54,194 bases of DNA, taken from CBFHWY01 sp965659675. Lineage in GTDB: Bacteria; Bacteroidota; Bacteroidia; Flavobacteriales_G; Salibacteraceae. The stretch covers positions 1 to 54,194 of the forward strand of contig CBFHWY010000007.1 of assembly GCA_965659675.1 (NCBI GenBank), written 5' to 3'. Below the pieces are notes generated by a model, which was not told the origin of the DNA, made no database searches, and saw only the letters and a program-made list of their open reading frames with translations. Position 1 is the stretch's first letter. Every line of letters starts with the position of its first letter. The position numbers were made by a program, and so were the translations under genes. Below, piece after piece: positions 17,272-25,825 of the stretch.

Positions 17272-17817
17272 CTAAAAAGGACTTTTAAAGCTAGAGAATT
17301 GCTCGCCTTTTTGATCTTTTTCTGATAAAATGGGTTCATTTACGTCCCATTCGATCGACAGGTCGGCGTCATTCCATGCAATGGTGCACTCCGATGCCGG
17401 ATTATAAAAAGCCGAACATTTATATGAAAAGAGACTGTTTGGCCTCAGGGTTCTGAAGCCATGCGCAAAGCCCTCAGGAATGTAAAGCAAAAGCTTATTC
17501 TCTTCATTGAGCTCTACTGCATAGTGATCACCGTAGCTTTTTGATCCTTTTCTGATGTCTACCACAACATCCAACACAGCGCCTCTAATGACTCTTATCA
17601 ACTTAGCCTGGGCATGAGGTGGAGCCTGAAAATGCAGACCTCGGAGTACATCCTTATGAGCACTTAAGCTTTCGTTGTCCTGAACAAAGTCTTTTGAAAT
17701 ACCCAGGTCACCAAATACTTTTTTACTGTAGGACTCAAAGAAATAACCTCGGTGATCTCCGAATACATTAGGCTCGATCAGTTTTAATCCTTCTATGGGC
17801 TCTTCAATGATCTTCAC
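17272..17817 (-). CDS. rfbC: dTDP-4-dehydrorhamnose 3,5-epimerase family protein
   Basis: 181 aa, a cupin-type epimerase of standard length. Visible family motifs are FGDHRGYFFESY, QDNESLS, VLRGLHFQ (His62 as general base), DVVVDIRKGSKSYG and YIPEGFAHGF. It epimerises dTDP-4-keto-6-deoxyglucose at C3 and C5 on the way to dTDP-rhamnose. The other rhamnose genes (rfbA, B, D) are not in this window, so related 3- or 5-epimerisation of another nucleotide sugar is possible. The GTG start overlaps the wzc TAG stop by one base (TAGTG). Confidence 0.93.
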   Translation of the reverse strand: MKIIEEPIEGLKLIEPNVFGDHRGYFFESYSKKVFGDLGISKDFVQDNESLSAHKDVLRGLHFQAPPHAQAKLIRVIRGAVLDVVVDIRKGSKSYGDHYAVELNEENKLLLYIPEGFAHGFRTLRPNSLFSYKCSAFYNPASECTIAWNDADLSIEWDVNEPILSEKDQKGEQFSSFKSPF

Positions 17818-20297
17818 TACCTACCGATCAATCTTTTGTACCAGGGTCGTTTCTTTGATTTTCCAGCTTCTTCATAATAGCCGCCTCCGTAGGTATAACC
17901 ATAGCCGTAACCATAGCCATAATCATAACCGTAGCCATAACCATAACCGTAGCCATAGTTGTAACCTCCTTTGGCAATATCAGCACCATTGAGGATAACT
18001 GATAGGCGGTTGAGCTGGTTTTCATTGACGATCCTGTCGACGTTTTGGACAAAGTGTCGTTTAGAGTAATGAGCTCTAAAGATGTATATAGGATAATCGG
18101 CCATTTGCAGGCAATAGATTCCGTCAGTTACGAGCCCAACAGGCGGGTTATCGATGATCACCACGTCGTATTTTCCTTTGAGGTCTTCAATGATCTCATC
18201 GAGTTTTCCATTGATGATCAATTCTGAAGGGTTCGGTGGAGTAGGACCAGCGGTAATGAAGTCAAGTCCATCTTGCGAGCTATGCTGAACGCAGGTTTCT
18301 ATCTCTTCCATACCAACAAGAAGGGAACTCATTCCTTTCTCATTGCCCACTCCAAATCCCAAATGGATCTTTGGTTTTCTCATGTCAAGATCCAGAATGA
18401 TGACCTTTTTACCTGAAAAGGCAATGATCCCAGCGAGGTTGATCGCTACAAATGTCTTTCCTTCTCCCGAAATGGTGGAGGTTATGGCAATAGTTTTCGC
18501 ACCGTCCTTACTATTCATAAATTGCAAGTTGGTTCTTATCGTTCTGAAAGATTCAGCAAGAACACTCTTTGGGCGCTTATCTACTACCAACTGTGAAACT
18601 GGGATATTCTCTTTATACCTGGGTACAATTCCAAGGGTTCCCACAGAAGCATGAGTGAGTTTAACGATCTCGTTTAGCGAAGAAATATCGTTGAATACCA
18701 GGTAACGGATGAGAACAAGTGATATGCTTAAAATGATTGCCAGCAGCATGAAGATCACCACAACCATCGTTTTGTTGGGTGCCGTTGGGATTTTTGGGGA
18801 TTGAGCTAATTCAAGAATCGTATTATCACTTACGATTCCCGCTTTGGAAATAGAATACTCCGCTTTCTTCTCAATTAAAAGCGTATAGAACTTCTCATTG
18901 ATACTGTAAGAGCGTTTCAAGCGAGAGAAGATCAATTCCTTGGCAGGGAGGCTGCTGAAGGTCTTGTCGATCTCTTCAATTTTGGCGCTAATACTCTCTC
19001 TTCTAGCGCTGAGTTTCTTCTGGAAGGAAGCAATACTCTGCATCAGCAATTTTTTCTGAACACTGATCTGGTAGTCAAGGTTCTTTATGATACCACTGCT
19101 TGCAGTAACCTCATATAGCTTTTGTTCTTTTTCCAGAAGAAGATCATGTAAGGCGGCAACCTGTCTGGATAGGTTATTTTCAAATTTAGTTCCAGCGAGC
19201 AGTGGAAGCAGGTTATAGACATCTATGCTTTTTCCATCCTTTGAGGTAGTTGCCTCTTTGATCTGTTGGAGCAATGAAAGCTCCATTTCGATCTGAATGA
19301 GCTCATCTTCAAAGGCTCTCTGTCTCTCTAAATAGATGCCAGTAAAATCTTCCGTTTGTGCGAGTTTGTTGTCAATCTTAAACTCTTGAATCGACATCTC
19401 CGAGGTCTTTAATTTTTCGAAAACCTGGTCTATTTGAGAGTCGATGAAACGTAATATCCTGTCGGAGGATTCAATCTTCTTTTCGAGATCATATTCGATA
19501 TAACCTTGTGCCAGAGCGTTAGAGATATCAGCAGCTTTCTTACCATTTCCATCGGTGAATGAAACGCTAACCGCTCTTGCCGCTTCGTTACTCACGCGGA
19601 AACTCATTTTTCGAAGCAGTTCATTCACCATCTTTTCGCGATCGTTCAACACGAAGAAGAACTCTCCCTTGTTTAGGGTGTTTTCGCGATTTCGAATGGC
19701 CTCATAATTAGTGATAAATATCTCAAGGTCGACCTTAGGCAGTTGAATGCTCTCGGAAAGATCAACTTCCTTGACGATCATCTCCCCTTTGTCACGAAAA
19801 CGGATGCTCGCCTTGTTGAGTCCAGCAAAATCGATGTAAAATTTTTGCCCAAAAACGCTGGAGTCTTTGATCAGGGCATTAACCCTGTAAGGAGAAGCCT
19901 GATAATTCTCATAGGTAAGTAATTCCCCTTCAGTATGATAACTAACTTCGAGAGGAAGGTCTTTCATGATTCGCTTAACAAACTCTTTGGATTTCAGGAC
20001 CTCCAACTCAGCGTTGATGCTTCGGCTTTCGTATACATCTTCTACTTGCAGCACCCTGGAAGCATTATTATCATTTTTGATCTGGATCACACTGGTGGCA
20101 GTGTAAATTCGGGGAGTATAACGCAGATATAAAAAGGCTCCAAGTGCACAAATGATGAAAAAGGCAAGTACCCAGCCGAGACTCTTCCGCGCCAGGCTAA
20201 TGAACAGGCCTAATTCAAATTGCCGACTAAAGTCTGAGATGCGCTCTTTGTAGCCCTCAGCACTGGGTTCTGAACCGTACTGTCTTTCCTGTTCCAC
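17817..20297 (-). CDS. wzc: Wzc-like polysaccharide co-polymerase / BY-tyrosine kinase
   Basis: 826 aa. It has an N-terminal Wzz-type region with a first membrane helix (about residues 40-60), a long periplasmic coiled-coil region (260-470), a second helix near 500-525, then a cytoplasmic kinase with the Walker A GEGKT (Lys614), ILDLDMRKP and DVVIIDNPP. The tail (779-808) is a Tyr-Gly repeat with 15 Tyr, the expected autophosphorylation cluster, followed by a basic end. Such proteins control chain length and drive export together with Wza by cycles of Tyr phosphorylation. The GTG start lies one base after the Wza-like stop; no closer ATG exists. A cognate phosphatase is not seen here. Confidence 0.95.
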   Translation of the reverse strand: MEQERQYGSEPSAEGYKERISDFSRQFELGLFISLARKSLGWVLAFFIICALGAFLYLRYTPRIYTATSVIQIKNDNNASRVLQVEDVYESRSINAELEVLKSKEFVKRIMKDLPLEVSYHTEGELLTYENYQASPYRVNALIKDSSVFGQKFYIDFAGLNKASIRFRDKGEMIVKEVDLSESIQLPKVDLEIFITNYEAIRNRENTLNKGEFFFVLNDREKMVNELLRKMSFRVSNEAARAVSVSFTDGNGKKAADISNALAQGYIEYDLEKKIESSDRILRFIDSQIDQVFEKLKTSEMSIQEFKIDNKLAQTEDFTGIYLERQRAFEDELIQIEMELSLLQQIKEATTSKDGKSIDVYNLLPLLAGTKFENNLSRQVAALHDLLLEKEQKLYEVTASSGIIKNLDYQISVQKKLLMQSIASFQKKLSARRESISAKIEEIDKTFSSLPAKELIFSRLKRSYSINEKFYTLLIEKKAEYSISKAGIVSDNTILELAQSPKIPTAPNKTMVVVIFMLLAIILSISLVLIRYLVFNDISSLNEIVKLTHASVGTLGIVPRYKENIPVSQLVVDKRPKSVLAESFRTIRTNLQFMNSKDGAKTIAITSTISGEGKTFVAINLAGIIAFSGKKVIILDLDMRKPKIHLGFGVGNEKGMSSLLVGMEEIETCVQHSSQDGLDFITAGPTPPNPSELIINGKLDEIIEDLKGKYDVVIIDNPPVGLVTDGIYCLQMADYPIYIFRAHYSKRHFVQNVDRIVNENQLNRLSVILNGADIAKGGYNYGYGYGYGYGYDYGYGYGYGYTYGGGYYEEAGKSKKRPWYKRLIGR
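17874..17963 (-). repeat. In-frame 6-nt repeat coding the Tyr-Gly tail of Wzc
   Basis: Alternating TAY and GGN codons give YG repeated about ten times, interrupted by single Asn, Asp and Thr codons. The 6-nt period means slippage would add or remove YG pairs without shifting frame. Codons vary between TAC/TAT and GGT/GGC, so the DNA tract is imperfect. Confidence 0.85.
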
Positions 20298-20298
20298 C

Positions 20299-21075
20299 TT
20301 AATTGGAGATAGATCTGTAGAAAGTCACAAGCACAATGGTACTCGTGATTAGACTAATGATGGGTGAAACCTCCCGGATGAGGTCGCTCGCCACCCTAAG
20401 CCTTGGTTCTACATAGATAATGTCATTGGCCTGTACGATCATGTTCGCATATTTCAAACCTTCTATGGTTGAAAGGTCAATTCTGTAAACGATAGAGGAA
20501 TCCTGGCCAGGAGTTGTTCTAATGAGTTTAATTTTCTGAGCTTTCCCGTTGTTACTAATTCCACCTGCACTGGCAAGTGCCTCCATTAAGGTTGTGTTGT
20601 TATTCTCAAGTGGAATTACTGCGGCGGCACCATCATTCCCCGGGAATACGATCACTCTTCGGTTTATGATATTCAAGATGACAAAAGGATCGTTGTAATA
20701 ATCCCTGTATAAGTCTTGCAGATAGAGTTCAGCTTCACGCACCGTTTTGCCTGCAAGTCTTGTCCTCCCAATGATCGGCAGTTTAACCTGGCCGTCGTAT
20801 TCTACAAGGTAATTGATCATGTTAAGGTTGAAGTTGAAATTTCCCTGTTCGGCCATACTGGTGATGTCGATCAGTTTAAACCCATCCTTTGAGAACAACC
20901 TAAAACTAAGAAGATCATTGGGTGAGATCTTGTATTGCAGCTCGAGCGAATCTGGGATCGTATCAAATACGTAAGACTTCTTGGTCTTAAGCATGATGTT
21001 TTGATTTAACAATCCACATCCGGTAAGACCGTAGATCAAGAAAGCCACTAGGGCTATTTTGGTGAATACTCTCAT
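20299..21075 (-). CDS. Wza-like polysaccharide export lipoprotein
   Basis: 258 aa. A lipoprotein signal ends LTGC (Cys20). A polysaccharide biosynthesis/export domain follows (LQYKISPNDLLSFRLF ... LPIIGRTRLAGKTVREAE), then an SLBB-like segment (LMEALASAGGIS). A C-terminal hydrophobic helix (ISLITSTIVLVTFY) could be the membrane-spanning element. It would form the outer-membrane exit for the polymer, working with the adjacent Wzc. The start at 21075 was chosen over an upstream one (21144) because the latter overlaps the glycosyltransferase, lacks a signal-peptide start, and lies upstream of a perfect -7 box. Confidence 0.92.
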   Translation of the reverse strand: MRVFTKIALVAFLIYGLTGCGLLNQNIMLKTKKSYVFDTIPDSLELQYKISPNDLLSFRLFSKDGFKLIDITSMAEQGNFNFNLNMINYLVEYDGQVKLPIIGRTRLAGKTVREAELYLQDLYRDYYNDPFVILNIINRRVIVFPGNDGAAAVIPLENNNTTLMEALASAGGISNNGKAQKIKLIRTTPGQDSSIVYRIDLSTIEGLKYANMIVQANDIIYVEPRLRVASDLIREVSPIISLITSTIVLVTFYRSISN

Positions 21076-21092
21076 CCTCTCAATATCAGCTT

Positions 21093-21100
21093 CAAAAGTA
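21093..21100 (-). promoter_or_regulatory. Promoter -7 box (TACTTTTG) for the wza-wzc-rfbC unit
   Basis: Minus-strand TACTTTTG matches TAnnTTTG. A TTT lies 17 bases upstream where TTG is expected. It gives a leader of roughly a dozen bases before the ATG at 21075. Confidence 0.55.
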
Positions 21101-21106
21101 ATAATT

Positions 21107-22306
21107 CTAAGGGGCAGAAATCCCTTTAGATTCGAGCAATGCACGGTAAAGTCGCTCTACGTCTTTTACAAGGCGAGTATAATGAAAGCGTGTCATCACA
21201 AAGTCTCGACCTTTTTTGCCCATTTCTTCTCTCATTTCAGCAGAGCTCACGAGCTTTAGTAAGCCTGAAATGAAGTCATCATTATCATGTTTATCTGACA
21301 GAAAGGCCGATTGATCCTTTAGTACCACATTTTCTATTCCACCCACATTCGTACTGACCACGGGTTTGCCTGCGGCGTGAGCTTCGATCAGACTAACGGG
21401 TGTGCCTTCATTCAGTGACGTTAAGCAAATGATATCAAGGCCCGCACATGGTGCTTCAACTGCTTTTATCCAGGATGTAAAATTGATGTCAACATCGCCG
21501 GATTTTTCCTCAGAAAAGCTGAGCTTAAGCTCTTGACATTTAATTTGCAATGCTGTTTTGAGTTCGCCGTCTCCAATGATAAATACGCGTATGGGCCGAT
21601 CGCTCAGCCGTTTTAATTGAGCGATACTCTCAAGAAAGTAATTGTGATTCTTGATGGGAACGAGTCTACCTATGATACCGATGGCAATTTCATCTTCTTT
21701 TATCTGATATTCGGTTCTGAACTGCTCTCTGAGCTCTACCTGGTTCTGATTGAAGCGATTTAGGTCGAAGCCCAGAGGCACAACCTCTATTTTAGAGGGA
21801 TCACAGATCTTATGGATATTACCTAATTCTTGCTTTTGAATTTCTGAAATGGCAATGATGCGATCAGATTTGTTTGCCAAAAAGCGCTCAATATTTTTAT
21901 ACAACTGGGTTTTTAGCTTCGAGAAGTATGAGTGGAAAACATGTCCATGAAAAGTATGAACGATGATGGGTACACCCATTTGACTGGCGGCTAGTCTGCC
22001 TATGGTCCCTGCTTTTGAAGCATGTGTGTGAACGATATCAGGCTTAAACTCCTTGATTATACTGCGTACTTTTCTCAAGGCGCTCATATCCTTCAAAGGA
22101 TCTATACTCCGGCGCATTTCAGGGATGATCTGAGCTTGTAGTCCCAGGCTTTCCACAATGTATTTCGAGCTTCCTTCGCTTTCATCTTTTTCTCCACCAA
22201 TGAGCAGGGTCTCAAAGTCATCCGGAAGGTATTTGCTCAGATAGGCAGCGTTGTAAGTGGGCCCTCCCAAATTAAATCGATTTATGATCCGCAGTACCCT
22301 AGGCAT
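21107..22306 (-). CDS. GT4-type (GT-B fold) glycosyltransferase
   Basis: 399 aa. The N-terminal half carries the acceptor-side features FNLGGPTYNAAYLS and VHTHASKAGTIGRLAA. The C-terminal half has IGIIGRLVPIKNH and the nucleotide-sugar motif NEGTPVSLIEAHAAGKPVV. It adds a sugar to a lipid-linked glycan at the cytoplasmic face. The ATG at 22306 overlaps the asnB stop by 8 nt (ATGCCTAG), indicating coupling. A longer frame from 22369 is only a read-through inside asnB and was not used. Confidence 0.93.
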   Translation of the reverse strand: MPRVLRIINRFNLGGPTYNAAYLSKYLPDDFETLLIGGEKDESEGSSKYIVESLGLQAQIIPEMRRSIDPLKDMSALRKVRSIIKEFKPDIVHTHASKAGTIGRLAASQMGVPIIVHTFHGHVFHSYFSKLKTQLYKNIERFLANKSDRIIAISEIQKQELGNIHKICDPSKIEVVPLGFDLNRFNQNQVELREQFRTEYQIKEDEIAIGIIGRLVPIKNHNYFLESIAQLKRLSDRPIRVFIIGDGELKTALQIKCQELKLSFSEEKSGDVDINFTSWIKAVEAPCAGLDIICLTSLNEGTPVSLIEAHAAGKPVVSTNVGGIENVVLKDQSAFLSDKHDNDDFISGLLKLVSSAEMREEMGKKGRDFVMTRFHYTRLVKDVERLYRALLESKGISAP

Positions 22307-24245
22307 CTGCCATGTATTTTTTCCACCAGTATTGAAAAACAAGTAAGGACCATGTAATTGCTGCGGCATCTCCCGGTTGTCTTGAAAATAGACTTTGGCG
22401 CAGCGTTCTGATCGCTTCGGGATTAAATAAGCCCTGTTCCTCTACAAAGGCTTCACTCAATAATTCATCTTCGATCAATGGCTTTAATTCTGTTTTAAAC
22501 CAATTGAGCAAGGGTACTTCAAATCCCGCCTTTGGTCTGTTGTAAAGCTCATCTGGAAGGTCTTTTCTAAAAGTATCCTGAAGAATACGCTTTCTGATCC
22601 TTGGGTTGATCTTGTACTCAACGGGTAATCTATTGGCGAACTCTACCACCTTATGATCGAGGAATGGGGTTCTCACTTCCAGCGAATGAGCCATTGACAT
22701 ACTATCGACCTTTCTGAGCATGTCGTTAGCCAAAACTAACTGCTGGTCAGCTCTCAGCACATCGTTCAGATTGCCATTTTTCTGAATCGGTTTCAACCAG
22801 CCTTCCTTTAACTTTTTATAAGCGAAGGCTTCGTCAGAGAGTCTTTGTTGCCTGACCTGTGGACCTTCTTTGATGAAATAGTTTGCTTCTTCTTCTGACT
22901 GAATAGAGGCCCAGAACCAATACCGTTCTTGATTACTTAGTTTGTTGCCTGCCAGGTATTTACTCAATTGTCTGCCCATATTCCCTAGTCGGGTGTTTCT
23001 TGATTTTGGAAGGTAGGGTAGGAGAGCTCCTGCAAGTGGCAGCACCTTGTCACCAAGCTGCGGGTAGCGTATCCTAAATTCTGCGGCGTGCTTGTTGTAT
23101 CCAGAAAACAGTTCGTCGGCACCATCTCCAGATAGTGCCACCTTCACATATTCAGAGGTTCTCTCACAAAGCACATTTACTGCCAGTGCTGATGAGTCTG
23201 CAAAAGGTTCATCAAGGTAATCGAGGGTATTGAGCAAGGCGTCATAGAGATCATGGTTGCTCAAACTGAATACGCGATGCTCAGAACCGATCTTGTCTGC
23301 CACTCTTTTGGCGTAATCGGTTTCATCAAAATACTTTTCGTCACTAAAACCTATCGAGAAGGTCTTCAGGTCTTTTTTCTTTTTTGCGGCAATGGCACTG
23401 ATCACAGACGAATCAATTCCTCCACTAAGAAATGTACCAATAGGTACATCTGAAACCAGCCGTTTTTCAATGGATTCTTCAAGTAAATTCCTCAGCTCTT
23501 CCTTTTTGTTGATGTAGTCCTTCGCATTGGTCTCGGAAGCTTCCTTTTGTCTTGCATTTTCAATTTGGTAATAGGAGGTGCTGACCAGCGGCTCAGGAAT
23601 ATCGTTGAGATCGGCGATCTCAATGTAGTGTCCTGGGCTCAGCTTTCTCACATTCTTGAGCATGCTGATCGGTTGAGGGACATAACTCAGCTGGAGGTAA
23701 GTGAAAAGCGCACTGTAATTTAGTTCTCTCTTTATTCCAAGAGGAATCAGTGACTTGATCTCAGAGCCAAAACAGAAGATGCGATCGTCGTTATAATAGA
23801 CAAGTGGTTTGATTCCGAAGCGATCTCTGGCAACAAAAAGGGAGTTCTTATCGCGGTCGTGAATGGCAAAGGCGAAGAAGCCATTCAGATGCTCTAGGCA
23901 TTCTTTGCCATAACTTAAGTAAGCTTTAAGTAAAACTTCAGTGTCACTTTCTGTCTTGAACTTATGCCCTTTCTGTTGAAGCGTTTTCTTGAGTGCTTTG
24001 AAATTGAATATCTCACCATTGTAAATGATGACAAATCGCTTATCATCAGAAAAGAAAGGTTGGTTTGCCTTTTCTGAGGTATCTAGAATTGAGAGTCTTC
24101 GATGTGCTAGCCCGATATGTTTTTCCAGGAATTCGGCACCTGCGTCGGGTCCTCTGCTGTTCAAAGTTTCTCCAGCGGAATGAAGGGCCTCACTGAAATC
24201 ATCAGATAGATCTGTCTTAAAGTAAGCGCCAACAATTCCGCACAT
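22299..24245 (-). CDS. asnB: Asparagine synthase (glutamine-hydrolysing) family
   Basis: 648 aa. It starts MCGIVGAYF with nucleophile Cys2 (after Met removal) of the class II glutamine amidotransferase domain (residues about 2-220). The synthase domain has the PPi-loop FLSGGIDSS and the late KVDSMSMAHSLEVRTPFLDH. It could make asparagine, or amidate a sugar acid in the polysaccharide as AsnB paralogs in O-antigen loci are thought to do. The neighbours favour the latter but do not prove it. The start lies five bases after the lpdA terminator region, and a TTTATTTG box overlaps that tract. Confidence 0.93.
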   Translation of the reverse strand: MCGIVGAYFKTDLSDDFSEALHSAGETLNSRGPDAGAEFLEKHIGLAHRRLSILDTSEKANQPFFSDDKRFVIIYNGEIFNFKALKKTLQQKGHKFKTESDTEVLLKAYLSYGKECLEHLNGFFAFAIHDRDKNSLFVARDRFGIKPLVYYNDDRIFCFGSEIKSLIPLGIKRELNYSALFTYLQLSYVPQPISMLKNVRKLSPGHYIEIADLNDIPEPLVSTSYYQIENARQKEASETNAKDYINKKEELRNLLEESIEKRLVSDVPIGTFLSGGIDSSVISAIAAKKKKDLKTFSIGFSDEKYFDETDYAKRVADKIGSEHRVFSLSNHDLYDALLNTLDYLDEPFADSSALAVNVLCERTSEYVKVALSGDGADELFSGYNKHAAEFRIRYPQLGDKVLPLAGALLPYLPKSRNTRLGNMGRQLSKYLAGNKLSNQERYWFWASIQSEEEANYFIKEGPQVRQQRLSDEAFAYKKLKEGWLKPIQKNGNLNDVLRADQQLVLANDMLRKVDSMSMAHSLEVRTPFLDHKVVEFANRLPVEYKINPRIRKRILQDTFRKDLPDELYNRPKAGFEVPLLNWFKTELKPLIEDELLSEAFVEEQGLFNPEAIRTLRQSLFSRQPGDAAAITWSLLVFQYWWKKYMADA

Positions 24246-24250
24246 ATTTC

Positions 24251-24292
24251 AAATAAAAAGAAAACGACGGAAATCCAGGGATGACCGTCGTT
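24251..24292 (-). terminator. Intrinsic terminator after lpdA
   Basis: On the minus strand AACGACGG (complement of 24285-24292) pairs with CCGTCGTT (complement of 24263-24270), then a TTTTCTTTTTATTT tract follows. It lies 25 nt past the lpdA stop and ends five bases before the asnB ATG. Confidence 0.8.
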
Positions 24293-24316
24293 CAAAGTTT
24301 TGTTTTAACTGTTGAC

Positions 24317-25705
24317 CTACAAGTGAATCACGTCGTCATAGGCTGCAGCAGCTGCTTCCATGATTGCCTCACTCATTGTTGGGTGTGGGTGAACTGTTTT
24401 GATGATCTCGTGTCCAGTGGTCTCAAGTTTTCTGATCGAAACAATTTCTGCAATCATCTCCGTCACATTATATCCGATCATGTGTCCTCCAAGTAGTTCT
24501 CCGTATTTCGCATCGAAGATGAGTTTCACAAAACCATCTTTATGACCTGCGCCACTCGCTTTACCACTCGCAGAAAACGGGAATTTACCTACCTTGATAT
24601 CGTAACCTTCTTCTTTGGCTTGTTTCTCAGTGTATCCCACTGAGGCAACTTCTGGACTGCAGTATGTACAGCCTGGAATGTTTCCATAGTCGAGAGGTTC
24701 TGGGTTTTGTCCTGCAATCTTTTCTACGCAGATAATGCCTTCGGCTGATGCAACGTGTGCAAGTGCTGGACCTGAAACAATATCACCAATGGCATGAACG
24801 TGTGGAATGTTTGTGTTGTAATACTCATTGACAACGATCTTTCCCTGGTCAGTAGCAACACCAACATCCTCCAAACCAATGTTATCAAGATTTGATACAA
24901 CTCCTACTGCAGAAAGAACAACATCGCAATCGATGACCTCTTCTCCTTTTTTGGTTTTTACGGTGACCTTACATCCTTTTCCAGAGCTGTCTACATTCTC
25001 TACAGAAGCTCCTGTCATCACCTTCATTCCCATTTTCTTGAAAGAACGTGCGAGTTGTTTACTCACCTCTTCGTCCTCATTCGGCACAATGTTCGGGAGG
25101 TATTCAACAAGGGTTACTTCAGTTCCAATGGCCTGATAGAAATAAGCGAACTCAGAGCCGATCGCTCCGCTTCCCATCACCACCATTTTCTTTGGTTGCT
25201 TTGGAAGGGTCATCGCCTCTCGGTATCCGATGATCTTTTTACCATCTTGTTTGATATGAGGAAGCTCCTTTGAGCGTGCCCCGGTAGCAACGATGATATC
25301 TTTTGCCTCGTAAGTTGACTTTTTCCCTTTTTCATCCGTAACCTCGAGTTTGTTGGCGGCAAGGAGTTTACCACTACCCATGATCACGTCGATCTTGTTT
25401 TTCTTCATCAGGAATTGTACGCCGTTCGACATGCCATTCGCCACCTCGCGACTTCGTTTTACCATTCCGCCAAAGTCGCCCTTTGCGCCGTCAACAGTTA
25501 TTCCGTAGTCACTGGCGTGGTTGATATACTCAAATACCTGAGCACTTTTAAGTAAAGCTTTGGTAGGTATACAGCCCCAATTCAGACAAATTCCACCGAG
25601 GCTTTCCCTTTCAACAATGGCAGTCTTTAATCCAAGTTGAGCTGCTCTGATCGCTGCAACATATCCACCTGGACCACTTCCGAGAACAATAAGATCGTAA
25701 TTCAT
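24317..25705 (-). CDS. lpdA: Dihydrolipoyl dehydrogenase (E3)
   Basis: 462 aa. The FAD Rossmann motif GSGPGGYVAAIRAA opens the protein. The redox disulfide is GICLNWGCIPTK (Cys40, Cys45). A second nucleotide motif is GSGAIGSEFAYFY, and the C-terminal His-Pro pair lies in TVHPHPTMSEA. The enzyme reoxidises dihydrolipoamide of pyruvate and 2-oxoglutarate dehydrogenase complexes or the glycine cleavage system with NAD. It is a single gene with its own terminator, about 120 bp downstream of the methyltransferase. Confidence 0.97.
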   Translation of the reverse strand: MNYDLIVLGSGPGGYVAAIRAAQLGLKTAIVERESLGGICLNWGCIPTKALLKSAQVFEYINHASDYGITVDGAKGDFGGMVKRSREVANGMSNGVQFLMKKNKIDVIMGSGKLLAANKLEVTDEKGKKSTYEAKDIIVATGARSKELPHIKQDGKKIIGYREAMTLPKQPKKMVVMGSGAIGSEFAYFYQAIGTEVTLVEYLPNIVPNEDEEVSKQLARSFKKMGMKVMTGASVENVDSSGKGCKVTVKTKKGEEVIDCDVVLSAVGVVSNLDNIGLEDVGVATDQGKIVVNEYYNTNIPHVHAIGDIVSGPALAHVASAEGIICVEKIAGQNPEPLDYGNIPGCTYCSPEVASVGYTEKQAKEEGYDIKVGKFPFSASGKASGAGHKDGFVKLIFDAKYGELLGGHMIGYNVTEMIAEIVSIRKLETTGHEIIKTVHPHPTMSEAIMEAAAAAYDDVIHL

Positions 25706-25825
25706 TTGAAATGCTTTTTGTGAGCTGCGAATTTAAGAAATATGGGTTGGCGAAAGCGAATTCTCTTAAGAATGAAAAACTATTGGCATGAGACGCTCCC
25801 TCTCTGAGCAGCAAAATCCAGAAAG

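Noticed and set aside
21076..21144. Longer start for the Wza-like protein
   Set aside because: It overlaps the GT4 gene, lacks a signal peptide at its N-terminus and spans a perfect -7 box.
22307..22369. N-terminal extension of the GT4 protein from 22369
   Set aside because: It would overlap asnB by 71 nt and adds residues unlike the family start; the ATG at 22306 with an 8-nt overlap fits better.
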